From Clostridiales bacterium (GTDB lineage Bacteria; Bacillota; Clostridia; Peptostreptococcales; Anaerovoracaceae), in assembly GCA_015058215.1 (NCBI GenBank), contig SVCU01000007.1, positions 1 to 64,000 of the forward strand: a DNA stretch of 64,000 nucleotides. The letters run 5' to 3'. Numbering within the stretch: the stretch's first letter is position 1; every line of letters starts with the position of its first letter. Below are positions 24,217 to 33,478 of this stretch, piece by piece. A program made the position numbers and the translations under genes. The notes under the pieces are model-generated. The model saw only the letters and a list, made by a program, of their open reading frames with translations, did no database searches and was not told the DNA's origin.

Positions 24217-24369
24217 ATTGCAAACCCCTTTACAAAACGATGCTCTCATCATACAATGGTTTTGGTCATATAACAATCACCAAAATCAATCTTTTTTATA
24301 TAACCAGATTGCAACTTCGCTTGCTAAACGAGCGTTTCTCAAACCCATCCCCCGAAAGCGAGAGTTCTC
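24217..24369. promoter_or_regulatory. Divergent promoter region, ECF gene and MocR gene
   Basis: The direct repeat ATATAAC occurs at 24268-24274 and 24298-24304, exactly 30 bp apart and next to AATC/AGATT steps. MocR regulators usually bind direct repeats between divergent genes, so this is a candidate operator. Confidence 0.4.
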
Positions 24370-25515
24370 ATGAAATACGTCATCGATCCGCTGCAAAAGC
24401 AAAGCGCCTATCTGCAGCTTTACCGCCAGCTGCGAAGTGATATTACCGATGGAGTTTATAAACACGGCCAGCGACTTCCTTCCAAGCGTCTGCTTGCCGA
24501 CGAAACGGAAACCAGCGTCATTACAGTGCAGCATGCTTATGACCTTCTCTGCGAAGAAGGCTATGCCCAGGCCCGCCAGCGCAGCGGCTATTATGTGACC
24601 TACCGCCCCGCGGATTTCGTCCCCGTTTGGGAACGAAGCGGGGCCGGCGATTCGGAACTTGCCGGCCCGCAGCCCGCAAATTCTACGCAAATCGAGGCTG
24701 TAAAACCACTTGAAACCTCTCTCCACAGTGCCGACGAATTCCCCTTTTCCGTTTTCGCCCGAACCATGCGAACCGTCATTTCCAAATACGGTGACCGGAT
24801 CCTGATCAAATGTCCCAACCAGGGCAGCCCGGAGCTTCGCCGGGCTCTCAGCGATTATCTGGCACGCAGCAAAGGGATGCGCGTCACACCGGAGCAGATC
24901 GTCATCGGTTCCGGCGCTGAATATCTTTACAGTCTTATCGCCCAGCTTCTCGGCCGGGAAAAGATCTACGCGGTGGAAGATCCTTCCTACGAAAAGATCC
25001 GCGCTGTCTACAAAGGCCACGGCATCCGCTGTGATTACCTGACCATGGGCAATGACGGCATCCTTTCCTCGGAGCTGGAGCGCACTGCCGCCCGCGTTCT
25101 TCACGTGACTCCTTTCCACAGCTTCCCCACCGGTGTCACCGCCAGCGCTTCCAAGCGCAGCGAGTATCTTCACTGGGCAAAAGATCGAGATGCCGTCATC
25201 ATCGAAGACGACTTCGACTCCGAATTTACCGTATCCACCAAACATGAGGACACCCTGTTTTCCCTGGAGCCCCATCGCAGTGTGATTTACGTCAATACCT
25301 TCACCCGCACCATCGCCCCTTCCATGCGCATCGGCTACATGATCCTTCCCAGCGAACTGACCGGTCTGTTCCAGGAACGCGTCGGGGTCTATTCCTGCAC
25401 CGTTCCCGTGTTTGAGCAGTACGTCCTTGCGGAATTCATCGCCAACGGCGATTTTGAACGCCACATCAACCGGGTCCGCAGAAAGCGGCGGCAGGCTCTG
25501 AATCCGCGGCCGTAG
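24370..25515 (+). CDS. MocR/PdxR-family regulator, truncated and lacking the PLP lysine
   Basis: This 381-residue protein has an N-terminal GntR winged helix (LQLYRQLRSDITDGVYKHGQRLPSKRLLADE, in parts LQLYRQLRSDITDG and GQRLPSKRLLADE) joined to a type I aminotransferase-like domain. In the family the PLP lysine sits in NTFSKTIAPSMR. Here it reads NTFTRTIAPSMR, so Lys is replaced by Arg. The protein stops at RKRRQALNPRP, roughly 70-90 residues short of the usual C-terminus, and no room for the missing part remains before the terminator. The regulator may be inactive, or work without PLP. The start ATG is not preceded by a strong Shine-Dalgarno site. Confidence 0.75.
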   Translation: MKYVIDPLQKQSAYLQLYRQLRSDITDGVYKHGQRLPSKRLLADETETSVITVQHAYDLLCEEGYAQARQRSGYYVTYRPADFVPVWERSGAGDSELAGPQPANSTQIEAVKPLETSLHSADEFPFSVFARTMRTVISKYGDRILIKCPNQGSPELRRALSDYLARSKGMRVTPEQIVIGSGAEYLYSLIAQLLGREKIYAVEDPSYEKIRAVYKGHGIRCDYLTMGNDGILSSELERTAARVLHVTPFHSFPTGVTASASKRSEYLHWAKDRDAVIIEDDFDSEFTVSTKHEDTLFSLEPHRSVIYVNTFTRTIAPSMRIGYMILPSELTGLFQERVGVYSCTVPVFEQYVLAEFIANGDFERHINRVRRKRRQALNPRP

Positions 25516-25554
25516 CCGCATACGGGATCTGATTCCCCATCCAAACCCACACAA

Positions 25555-25586
25555 AAAGAGCACAGCCGGCGCTGTGCTCTTTCGTT
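25555..25586. terminator. Terminator between MocR and pdp (convergent)
   Basis: The stem AAAGAGCACAGC (25555-25566) pairs with GCTGTGCTCTTT (25571-25582). It serves both converging transcripts. Confidence 0.85.
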
Positions 25587-25598
25587 TTCACTTTATCC

Positions 25599-26915
25599 TT
25601 ATCGGATCACCTTTTTGACCAGTACGGGCTTTTCAGCGGGCTCTTCCTTGCTGATGGTGAAGGCCTTTTTGGCTTCTTCCGCGGCCTGGTAAACTTTATC
25701 GTCATCGTTGCCGAAGACCCGGGCCAGCAGTGCGCCGCCGCGGATAGGATCCCCCACCTTCTTGTACAGGTAAATGCCTGCAGCGGGGTCCACGCTGTCT
25801 TCCTTCTTTTCGCGGCCGGCACCGGAAAGCTGGGAAGCCTTGCCGATGATCCGGGCATCCACCCGGGTCACGTAACCGGTGGCTCCGGCGTAGATTTCCT
25901 GGCAGAATGCGGATTCCGGGAACATACCGTAGTTTTCAGCCACGGCGGGATCTCCGCCCTGAGCCGCCACAAATTCCTTGAATTTTTCCAGGGCTTTGCC
26001 GCTGAGCAGCGCATCGGTGACCATGGCCTTTGCCTCCTCGAAATCAGAGGCTTTTCCGGCGGCCAGCACCATCCAGGCGGCCAGTTCCAGAGAAAGATGG
26101 GAAATATCCAGAGGCCCTTTGCCCTTCAGGGTGTCAATGGCTTCGATCACTTCCAGGCTGTTGCCCACGGCACGGCCCAGAGGCTGGCTCATATCCGTCA
26201 GAACGGCAATCACGGTTTTGCCGTCATCCTTGCCGATATCCACCATCATCTGCGCCAGTTCTTCTGCCTTTTCCTGTTCTTCCATAAAGGCACCGCTGCC
26301 GCATTTCACGTCCAGAACGATGGCATCGCTGCCGGAGGCCAGCTTCTTGCTCATGATGCTGGAAGCGATCAGGCTCATATTGTCCACGGTGGCGGTGACA
26401 TCCCGCAGCGCGTACAGCTTTTTATCCGCTGCGGCGATCTGGGCGGTCTGCCCTGCCACAGCGATGCCGATGGCGTTGACCTGATCCACAAAGGCCCGGC
26501 TTTCCATGGAAGTCTTGAACCCGGGAATGGATTCCAGTTTATCGATGGTGCCGCCGGTGAAGCCCAGCCCCCGCCCGGACATCTTTGCCACGGGAACGCC
26601 GCAGGCTGCGGCCAAGGGAGCCACGATTAGGGTGGTTTTATCCCCCACCCCGCCGGTGCTGTGCTTATCCACTTTGATGCCGCCGATGGCGGAAAGGTCC
26701 ATCACTTCGCCGGAATCCCGCATGGCGCGGGTCAGTTCAAAGGTTTCCTCCCGGTCCATCTTCTGAAAATAGATGGCCATCAGAAGCGCAGAGGCCTGAT
26801 AATCGGGCACATTGCCCTTGGTGTATTCTTCCACGAACCAGCGGATCTCTTCTGCGGAGAGTGTACCGCCGTCCCGCTTTTTATTGATGATCTGGATCAT
26901 GCTGAATTTGCTCAT
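25599..26915 (-). CDS. pdp: Pyrimidine-nucleoside phosphorylase
   Basis: This 438-residue dimeric enzyme splits uridine, thymidine and related nucleosides with phosphate. The family signature SGRGLGFTGGTIDKLESIPG is present (residues about 111-130), with KHSTGGVGDKTTLIV before it, SIMSKKLASGSDAIVLDVK in the middle, and the C-terminal GDPIRGGALLARVF barrel-sandwich part. Its ATG overlaps the true end of deoB (ATGA), forming a nucleoside-salvage operon in which phosphopentomutase processes the sugar product. Length matches the family. Confidence 0.95.
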   Translation of the reverse strand: MSKFSMIQIINKKRDGGTLSAEEIRWFVEEYTKGNVPDYQASALLMAIYFQKMDREETFELTRAMRDSGEVMDLSAIGGIKVDKHSTGGVGDKTTLIVAPLAAACGVPVAKMSGRGLGFTGGTIDKLESIPGFKTSMESRAFVDQVNAIGIAVAGQTAQIAAADKKLYALRDVTATVDNMSLIASSIMSKKLASGSDAIVLDVKCGSGAFMEEQEKAEELAQMMVDIGKDDGKTVIAVLTDMSQPLGRAVGNSLEVIEAIDTLKGKGPLDISHLSLELAAWMVLAAGKASDFEEAKAMVTDALLSGKALEKFKEFVAAQGGDPAVAENYGMFPESAFCQEIYAGATGYVTRVDARIIGKASQLSGAGREKKEDSVDPAAGIYLYKKVGDPIRGGALLARVFGNDDDKVYQAAEEAKKAFTISKEEPAEKPVLVKKVIR

Positions 26916-28092
26916 CCCCGCAGTACCTCCTTTGCAAAGCTGGTTCCGATTTCGGGAGCCTCTGCTCCCAGAATTTCTGCCACGGTGGCTGCCACATCGG
27001 CGAAGGTGGTGCGAGTGCCAAGGTTCAAACCTGCCCGCACCTGCTTGCCATAGACAGCAGAGGCACGTATTCTCTGGTGTGGTCCCATCCCTTATAGCTG
27101 GGATCGTTGCCGTGGTCGGCGCAGAGGATCAGAAGATCCGTCTCCTTCAGGGCCTGCAGAATGCCGGGCAGCAGGAAGTCGAAATCTTCCAGACAGGCGC
27201 CGTAGCCCGCAGCGTCTCTGCGGTGGCCGTATTCGCTGTCGAATTCCACCAGATTGGTGAAGATCAGACCCGGGCGGTCGTCCTGCATGGCCAGGATGGT
27301 CTTGGTGACGCCGTCCCGATTGTTCTTGGTCTTGACAAACTCCGTAATGCCCTGATCGTTGAAAATATCCTTGATCTTGCCCACGGAATACACCAGCTTA
27401 CCGGCCTGCTGCACGTGATCCAGCAGCGTATCCTTGGGCGGAGAGACCGCATAATCGTGGCGGTCTGCGGTACGGGTGTAGGAACCGTCTTCGTTTTCCA
27501 CAAAGGGACGGGCGATGACTCTTCCCACCTGCAGATCCCCCACCAGCATGTTTCTTGCCACCTCGCAGATGCGGTACAGTTCTTCCAGAGGGATCACCGC
27601 CGTGTTGGCTGCGATCTGGAACACGCTGTCCGCAGAGGTGTAAATGATGGGCTTTCCGGTGGCCTTATGCTCTGCCCCCAGTTCGTCGATGATCTGGGTA
27701 CCGGAAGCTGCGTAGTTGCCCAGAGTGCCCCTGCCGATCTCTTTTTCGAAGGCGGCCATGAATTCGTCGGGGAACTTGGGGAAGGTTTTGAAAGGAACTT
27801 CCGTGTAGAGGCCGGCGATTTCCCAGTGACCGGTGGTGGTATCCTTACCTTTGGAAACTTCCGCCATGCGGCCGTAGGCACCTTCCGGTACGGGAATATC
27901 CTTCAGGTAGTCCACCCCTTCGATGTTACCCAGGCCCAGACGGCGCAGGTTGGGAATGTGGAGATCCGGGTTTGCCTTTACGATGGAACCCAGGGTGCAG
28001 GCACCTTCATCGCCGTAGTTTGCCGCATCGGGCAATGCGCCGATGCCGAGACTGTCCAGAACCATCAGGATCACTCGATCGATCTTACTCAC
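26912..28092 (-). pseudogene. deoB: Phosphopentomutase with a one-base frameshift near its 3' end
   Basis: Phosphopentomutase interconverts (deoxy)ribose-1-P and -5-P. The alkaline-phosphatase-like metal sites are visible: VLDSLGIGALPDA, TTTGHWEIAG, ADHGNDPSYKGWDHTREYVPLL. The frame then ends abruptly after SMASRCGQV. In the next frame the expected tail appears (VYGKQVRAGLNLGTR, then TFADVAATVAEILGAEA) and stops in an ATGA overlap with pdp. Inserting one C after 27055 restores a protein of about 393 residues, the normal length. It is either a recent inactivating mutation or an assembly error. The start is a GTG that overlaps the upstream phosphoesterase stop (TAGTG). Confidence 0.9.
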
Positions 28093-28814
28093 TAGAAAAT
28101 CCTCCCTTCCATGCTGTCGATGCGCTTGGGCATACAGTTGAGATAGTCGCAGGACACCAGGTGGTACAGGATACCGCCCCGCACGCCGCGAACGGCCCGG
28201 TTGTGGGCATCGTTTCCGTGCACGTGTCCGTAAATCACTTGTTTGACGCTGAACTCCCGCAGGATGTCCATGAAGCCCGATTCCTCCTGCCGCTCGTTGA
28301 AGGGCGGGTAATGGAAGGCTACCAGAAACTCCGCATCGGGATGCTCCGCTTTCAGCTTGGCACCGGCTTCCAGAGAAAACCGCAGTCTGCCAAGCTCTCG
28401 TTTATAAATCTTTTCGTCATCGGCGCTGAAGCCGGAATCCCCCGGGCAAAGCCAGCCCCGGGTGCCGCAGATGATGGTATTTTCCGCAAAGTAGCAGGTA
28501 TTCTGCAGGAAATACATGGAGTCGTACTTGGCATTGAGCTTACTGATGCTGTTCCACCAAAGGTCGTGGTTGCCTTTCAGAAGCACCTTCTTTCCGGGAA
28601 GTCCGGCCAGGAACGCCAGATCCGGCTCCGCCTCTTCTTCCCGAAGGCCCCAGGACAGATCTCCGGGCATCACAACAGTATCCTCCGGCTTCACCAGCTC
28701 CAGCCAGTTCTGCCGCAGGCGTTCTGCGTGGTTTTCCCAGTTGCCTCCGAATAAATCCATGGGCTTATCCACGGCCAGGGAAAGATGGGGATCTGAAAGG
28801 GCAAAAATGCTCAT
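28092..28814 (-). CDS. Metallophosphoesterase
   Basis: This 240-residue calcineurin-like phosphoesterase shows the five metal motifs: SDPHL (residues about 7-11), MPGDLSWG, LKGNHDLWW, FHYPPFNE and YGHVHGNDAH. It is cytosolic and its substrate is unknown; similar proteins are annotated as YkuE-like or serine/threonine-type phosphatases. The gene sits between rmuC (ATGA overlap) and deoB (one-base overlap) in a tight operon that continues into pdp. Confidence 0.9.
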   Translation of the reverse strand: MSIFALSDPHLSLAVDKPMDLFGGNWENHAERLRQNWLELVKPEDTVVMPGDLSWGLREEEAEPDLAFLAGLPGKKVLLKGNHDLWWNSISKLNAKYDSMYFLQNTCYFAENTIICGTRGWLCPGDSGFSADDEKIYKRELGRLRFSLEAGAKLKAEHPDAEFLVAFHYPPFNERQEESGFMDILREFSVKQVIYGHVHGNDAHNRAVRGVRGGILYHLVSCDYLNCMPKRIDSMEGRIF

Positions 28815-30043
28815 ACTCGAGGCTCCTCTAAAGTAGTTACATTCCGCAGTTTTCTGCGGATCTGGTTGGTGCGGGTGCCCACCAGTTTATCCAGTTCTTC
28901 GTCTGCCTGACGCAGCCGCTCTCTGGTTTTTTCCAAAACGGTGCTGAAGGTTTCGAACTCGGTCTTGACTTCGCCCAGCACCTTCCAGACTTCGCCGGTG
29001 TGTTTCTGGATGGCCAGGGTGCGGAAGCCCATCTGCAGACTGTTCAGCAGGGCCGCCATGGTGCTGGGGCCGGCGATGTTCACCTTGTACTCGCGCTGCA
29101 GGGTCTCCACCATGCCTCTCTGCACCACTTCGGCGTAGAGACCTTCCACGGGCAGGAACATGATGGCAAAGTCTGTGGTATAAGGGGGTTCCACGTATTT
29201 ATCGCGGATGTCTTTGGCAAAGGATTTGATGCGCTGCTCCAGTTCTTTGCCAAGGCGCAGAACCATTTCTTTGTCCGCAGCTTCCTGGGCATCCCGCAGG
29301 CTTGCGTAGATGTCTGCCGGGAACTTGGCATCGATGGGCAGGTATACGGTTCTGCCCTCTTCGTCGCCGGGAAGGCGCACCGCAAATTCCACACGGTCCG
29401 AGGAACCGGGCCGGGTGGCCACATTTTCGGCATACCGTTCTTTGGGCAGGATCTGCTCCAGGATGGCACCCAGCTGGATCTCGCCCAGAATGCCGCGGGT
29501 CTTTACGTTGGAAAGTACCTTTTTCAGGTCGCCCACGCCGGAAGCCAGGGCCTGCATTTCGCCCAGGCCGCGGTATACTTGTTCAAGGTTATGGTTAACC
29601 TGTCGGAAGGACTGAGACAGCCGGTCCTCCAGGGTTTTCTGCAGTTTCTCATCCACGGTGAGGCGCATTTTTTCAAGCTTTTCCTCGTTGCTGCGCTGCA
29701 TGGCCAGAAGCCGGCGCTCCGTGGTTTCGTTGATGGCATCCAGCTTCTGTTCCAGGTTCGCCATGCGGCGGTCCTGAAGTTCAGTCAGATGCTTTTGCTG
29801 CTCCAGCATATTCTTCTGCTGCTCGGTGACTGTAAGGGACAGCAGGCCCACGCTCTGGTTTGCAGCTTCTCCCACGTTCTGCAGGATCTCTTTGCGGTTC
29901 TCCTCCCCTTTTCGGGAAAGGTGATCCGTCATGGCCAGAAGGTCGTGCAGAGCGGAAGTCCGCACCAATAGCAGCACCAGCAGTACCAGCAGCAGCCCCG
30001 CTATGATGCACATGGCGATGAATAATTCTGTCATTCCGATCAT
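28811..30043 (-). CDS. rmuC: DNA recombination protein RmuC
   Basis: This 410-residue RmuC-family protein limits inversions and recombination at DNA repeats; it is related to restriction-type nucleases. There is an N-terminal hydrophobic anchor (LFIAMCIIAGLLLVLLVLLLV), then a long coiled coil (about 35-160, LEQQKHLTELQDRRMANLEQ). The conserved domain includes KTRGILGEIQLGAILEQILP, LPIDAKFPADIY and FAIMFLPVEGLYAEV. The start at 30043 follows AGGAGG at about 11 bases. It overlaps the phosphoesterase gene by ATGA. Confidence 0.92.
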   Translation of the reverse strand: MIGMTELFIAMCIIAGLLLVLLVLLLVRTSALHDLLAMTDHLSRKGEENRKEILQNVGEAANQSVGLLSLTVTEQQKNMLEQQKHLTELQDRRMANLEQKLDAINETTERRLLAMQRSNEEKLEKMRLTVDEKLQKTLEDRLSQSFRQVNHNLEQVYRGLGEMQALASGVGDLKKVLSNVKTRGILGEIQLGAILEQILPKERYAENVATRPGSSDRVEFAVRLPGDEEGRTVYLPIDAKFPADIYASLRDAQEAADKEMVLRLGKELEQRIKSFAKDIRDKYVEPPYTTDFAIMFLPVEGLYAEVVQRGMVETLQREYKVNIAGPSTMAALLNSLQMGFRTLAIQKHTGEVWKVLGEVKTEFETFSTVLEKTRERLRQADEELDKLVGTRTNQIRRKLRNVTTLEEPRV

Positions 30044-30186
30044 TGCACAAAACACCTCCTATCCTAACATCAAATTATACCATGAAAGCGCCATCCAAGA
30101 AAGTATTTTCTGTCCGTTTCTTTGGTGAACTTTGGAAATCCCCCCGTCCTCACCGCCCCTTCACAATTCTATAACAGAAATGTAAC

Positions 30187-30215
30187 TTGAGCCTGACCCT
30201 CTGCCGTACTATAAT
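30187..30215 (+). promoter_or_regulatory. Promoter of the GH18 gene
   Basis: A -35 TTGAGC (30187-30192) and a -10 TATAAT (30210-30215) are separated by 17 bp. This is a vegetative-type promoter 41 bases upstream of the start codon. Confidence 0.75.
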
Positions 30216-30255
30216 GTTGATATATGTCGAAATTTCCCTGCTCACGGAGGTAGTT

Positions 30256-31953
30256 ATGAAGCGCAGTCAAAAATTCCCGTTCCTGCAGATCCTGCTGGTA
30301 GTTTCCCTGGTTTTCGGCCTGTTTGTGGTCTCTTCCAGTGCATCCTACGCAGACGACCGCTACGCCTTCCCCATGTATTACAACAATACGCCCCTGGCCC
30401 AGAACGGCTTCTTTTTGCGGGGCAATGTCTACGTTCCCATCTCCGTGCTGCAGTCCTACGGCGATACGGACAAGATCACCTTCAACACCTCCAAGATGCA
30501 GGCTTCCTTCAATCTGGCCGAGCTGAACATGCAGATGGCGGACACCGCCACCACCGAATTCGTGCAGAAATGGGGTGGTACCGTTTATGTTCCCCTGAAA
30601 AAGGTGGATAATGTGGTGGTGATTTCCCTGAATGCCGTGGAGCAGCTCTGCAAGCTCAGCGGTGCCTACGACGCTTCCCGTTCCCGCATCCTGCTGTTCC
30701 CCTATGCCGGCGGCAGCGCCAGTGCGGCGGTCACCAGCCGGGAAGTTACCCTGACCCCCTCTCTCGGGGCCTATTCCACCGCACCGGTCACTCTTCCCGA
30801 GGGGGAAACCCTTTACATCACCGGCGAAACTCCCAGTTATTATAAAGCACAGACCGCTTCCGGCATCACCGGCTACGTACAGAAATCCGCCATCAAGATC
30901 ATGGAGATCGATCTCTCCGATCTGGATTTCTACGCTCCCAAAAAGACCAAGGACATCGACTCCGGCGTGCCCATCAACCTGGCCTGGGAATACGCCTCCG
31001 CCAGCACTCCCGTGGCTCCTGCCGTAAAGCATCCCGGCCTTGACGTACTGGCTCCCACCTGGCTGGATCTCTTCGTGGAACAGGGCGGCGCCGTGCAGAA
31101 CGAAACCGATGCCGGCTACGTGGATCTGGCTCATGCGAACGGCTACAAGGTCTGGACCACCATCACCAACAACTTCTCCGCCACCGGCTCCACCAACTTC
31201 ACCAGCAAGTGCCTGGCAGACGAAGCCATGATGAACAAAGCCATCGCCCAGTACCTGTTCTACACCTGCTTCTACGACTGCGACGGCATCAACATCGACT
31301 TCGAGCAGATGAAGGATGCCATCACAAAGGATTTCACCAACTTCGTGGCTTCCCTGCGCAACTACACCGAGCGTCAGGGTCTGGTGCTCTCCGTGGACAC
31401 CATGCTACCCCGCCCCTGGAACGTGGAATACGATTTCACCAACCTGGCCAAGCATGTGGACTACCTGATCATCATGAGCTACGACGAGCATTATAGCTCC
31501 AGCACCTCTGCCGGTTCCGTCTCCTCCCTGCCCTGGGTGGAAGAAGCGGTTCAGGACACTCTGGCCATGGTGCCCAACGAAAAACTGATCATGGGCATCC
31601 CCTTCTACACAAGAGTCTGGGTCACCGACAACAACAACCGGAACCTGTCCAACAGCTCCGCTTCCATGGCTAAGGTACAGGAACTGATCAAAACCAACAA
31701 CCTGACCCCCACCTGGAGTGCCTCCGGCAAGCAGTATTTCGTTTCCTGGCCCGCAGCCAACGGCCGCACCAATAAGATCTGGATCGAAGACAGCCGCTCC
31801 ATTGCAAACCGCCTGGCCCTGGTGCAGAAATACGACCTGGCCGGCTCCGCCTGCTGGCAGCTGGCCTTCGCCGATGACACCGTCTGGCCCGTCTTTGAAG
31901 CCATGCTGAAGAACGGCGCGCCCCTCAGCCAGTTTGATACCGAAAAATATTAA
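30256..31953 (+). CDS. Secreted GH18 glycosidase with stalk and SH3-like domain
   Basis: This 565-residue exported hydrolase has a signal peptide at residues 1-33 (KFPFLQILLVVSLVFGLFVVS, cut near ASYADD). Residues about 40-160 resemble a copper-amine-oxidase-type N-terminal domain (NGFFLRGNVYVPISVLQSYG), followed by an SH3-like segment near 170-215. The GH18 barrel has the catalytic DGINIDFEQ (DxxDxDxE pattern), preceded by the strand YKVWTTITNNF and followed by DYLIIMSYDEHY. It resembles spore-cortex or cell-wall acting GH18 enzymes of the YaaH/YdhD group. ACGGAGG precedes the ATG. Confidence 0.88.
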   Translation: MKRSQKFPFLQILLVVSLVFGLFVVSSSASYADDRYAFPMYYNNTPLAQNGFFLRGNVYVPISVLQSYGDTDKITFNTSKMQASFNLAELNMQMADTATTEFVQKWGGTVYVPLKKVDNVVVISLNAVEQLCKLSGAYDASRSRILLFPYAGGSASAAVTSREVTLTPSLGAYSTAPVTLPEGETLYITGETPSYYKAQTASGITGYVQKSAIKIMEIDLSDLDFYAPKKTKDIDSGVPINLAWEYASASTPVAPAVKHPGLDVLAPTWLDLFVEQGGAVQNETDAGYVDLAHANGYKVWTTITNNFSATGSTNFTSKCLADEAMMNKAIAQYLFYTCFYDCDGINIDFEQMKDAITKDFTNFVASLRNYTERQGLVLSVDTMLPRPWNVEYDFTNLAKHVDYLIIMSYDEHYSSSTSAGSVSSLPWVEEAVQDTLAMVPNEKLIMGIPFYTRVWVTDNNNRNLSNSSASMAKVQELIKTNNLTPTWSASGKQYFVSWPAANGRTNKIWIEDSRSIANRLALVQKYDLAGSACWQLAFADDTVWPVFEAMLKNGAPLSQFDTEKY

Positions 31954-31959
31954 GCAGCA

Positions 31960-31993
31960 AAAAGCCCTCCGGCAGGCCGGAGGGCTTTTCTTT
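31960..31993 (+). terminator. Terminator after GH18 gene
   Basis: The stem AAAAGCCCTCCGG (31960-31972) pairs with CCGGAGGGCTTTT (31977-31989), followed by CTTTT. Confidence 0.9.
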
Positions 31994-31998
31994 TGACT

Positions 31999-32292
31999 TT
32001 ATAAAGTATTATCGAGGCATGGGGCCGATCCAGAGCCACTGGTCCATTTCCGTGCTCCATTGCCAGTAGGTGTTACAGGAGTGACAGGCGTTACGGGAGT
32101 TGTTGGAGTCGTGGGTGCTGCAGGTGTTGTAGGGGTTACAGAAACGGCATCTTTACTAGCTTCGCCGGTACCGGGTGTGCCTTGTGCGGTATCATATTGC
32201 TTCTGATCATCCTTGCTTTGGCTATTACTTTCCTGCTGATTGCCGCCGGAATCGTTTTAGTTACCGCTGCCGCTTTCGCGATTGCTTTCACT
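31999..32292 (-). pseudogene. Decayed in-frame tail of the upstream gene
   Basis: Reading on past the stop of the 32293-32766 gene in the same frame gives about 97 codons interrupted by only one more stop (32257-32259) before a third stop at 31999. The tail has Gln/Ser/Asn/Asp-rich (NQQESNSQSKDDQKQYD) and then Thr/Pro-rich (VTPTTPAAPTTP, VTPVTPVTPT) sequence, typical of wall-spanning linkers. It has no start of its own, so it looks like the former C-terminus of that protein. Confidence 0.6.
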
Positions 32293-32766
32293 TTATTTTA
32301 ATGCGTTTTCCAGCATATTTACCACATAGTTCCACAGTTCCGGGCTTTCGATGATCACATGTTTGCCACTGCCATTTGCACCATATTCAGGCGCTTGTTC
32401 CGTATCCAGAAGCACATAGATCTGCGGTTCTTCCAGTAGCTGAAATACCCAGTATTCTCCGTTCCGATACATTGCAATGGTATCGTCTTTCCGATCATTA
32501 TAACGCTTTTCCAATTTGCAGTCTTCCGCCGAAATGGAGTTCAGAATCGTGCAGAATTCCTTGATTTCCGGATCCGATAAATTGTAATGAACCGTATTGA
32601 TGCCATATCCTCTTTGCAAAGTTACATAAGAAAACTCTTCCGCTGCTGCACTGGATGTCCATTCGGAGAAATTCACCGGTTTCGCTTTTTCAAACAGAAG
32701 CCAGTCCCCAGCTGCGGCTGTAAGCAGAAGAACGACGGCAATGATCACAAAAATGCTCTTCTTCAT
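32293..32766 (-). CDS. Exported or membrane-anchored unknown protein, shortened at the C-terminus
   Basis: This 157-residue protein has an N-terminal hydrophobic export/anchor segment (KSIFVIIAVVLLLTAAAGDWLLF). It is followed by a domain of about 125 residues with alternating strands (YVTLQRGYGINTVHYNLSD, NGEYWVFQLLEEPQIYVLLD, KHVIIESPELWNYVVNML). I do not recognise the family. Its start overlaps the preceding membrane-protein gene (ATGA), so the two are co-translated. The frame stays open beyond two stop codons, which suggests the protein was once about 100 residues longer. Confidence 0.65.
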   Translation of the reverse strand: MKKSIFVIIAVVLLLTAAAGDWLLFEKAKPVNFSEWTSSAAAEEFSYVTLQRGYGINTVHYNLSDPEIKEFCTILNSISAEDCKLEKRYNDRKDDTIAMYRNGEYWVFQLLEEPQIYVLLDTEQAPEYGANGSGKHVIIESPELWNYVVNMLENALK

Positions 32767-33422
32767 TTTGCCTCACCGTCCCTTTCTTTTCCATGCTCCT
32801 TTTTCCGGAACCAATGAAGTTCTTTTGCAAGATAAACGAGCTTCAGTAGCCGGAGAACCAAAAGCAATCCACCAAAAACGACCATTGCAGAGACCACGAT
32901 TTGGGCATACTTCGGTGCAAGGAGGAGGAACAACATCAAACCTGCTAAGGCAGCCGCAAAGCACTGCCAATAGACTTTCCACTTTTTTGCAAGGGGATTC
33001 CCCTCTTGCAAAAGTTCTGCATGGGCGTGGGCTTCATTGTATTCCGCAGCAAGCCGCAGCAGAAACCACAGGGCAATCAGCACCGTTTCTGCTATGCTTT
33101 GATTCGAAACGGACAAAGCGTCCTCCGGAAGAATGTTCAGCAGAAAGAGCGCCATCGCCGTAAAGGCATGCATGGCACCTGCATTACGAAACTGTTTGGA
33201 GTACCCTGCCAAGGCATTCAGCGCAAGTCCAAGTAAGAGTAAACTGACGAGTTCAGTGAGATTCCATTCTACATAGAGCCAAAGTGTATTGCTGACACGC
33301 GCCACACTGTTCAAAAGTGTAAGTACAGTCTGCAGACCATACAAAATCAGTACAGTTCTTAACACAAACGTGATATTTGAGGCCTTGTCCTTTTTCTTTT
33401 CGGGTTTCGTCATGTCGGTCAT
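32763..33422 (-). CDS. Polytopic membrane protein, unknown
   Basis: This 219-residue protein has a basic N-terminus (KPEKKKDK) and about six hydrophobic helices (FVLRTVLILYGLQTVLTLL, ELVSLLLLGLALNALAGY, ETVLIALWFLLRLAA, CFAAALAGLMLFLLLAP, IVVSAMVVFGGLLLVLRLL). A His-rich turn, NEAHAHAELL, lies between helices. AAGGAGGTCG precedes the ATG. It overlaps the next gene by four bases. No family is recognised; the pair may form a small membrane module. Confidence 0.65.
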   Translation of the reverse strand: MTDMTKPEKKKDKASNITFVLRTVLILYGLQTVLTLLNSVARVSNTLWLYVEWNLTELVSLLLLGLALNALAGYSKQFRNAGAMHAFTAMALFLLNILPEDALSVSNQSIAETVLIALWFLLRLAAEYNEAHAHAELLQEGNPLAKKWKVYWQCFAAALAGLMLFLLLAPKYAQIVVSAMVVFGGLLLVLRLLKLVYLAKELHWFRKKEHGKERDGEAK

Positions 33423-33478
33423 GGGAACGACCTCCTTCCTTTGGGTGGAGTTTAGCAGGGTCGGTTTTATAAAAGGAG

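Noticed and set aside
23704..24369. A vitamin riboswitch upstream of the ECF S-component gene
   Set aside because: The 150-base divergent region shows no recognisable THI, FMN or similar core; control by the MocR-type regulator fits better.
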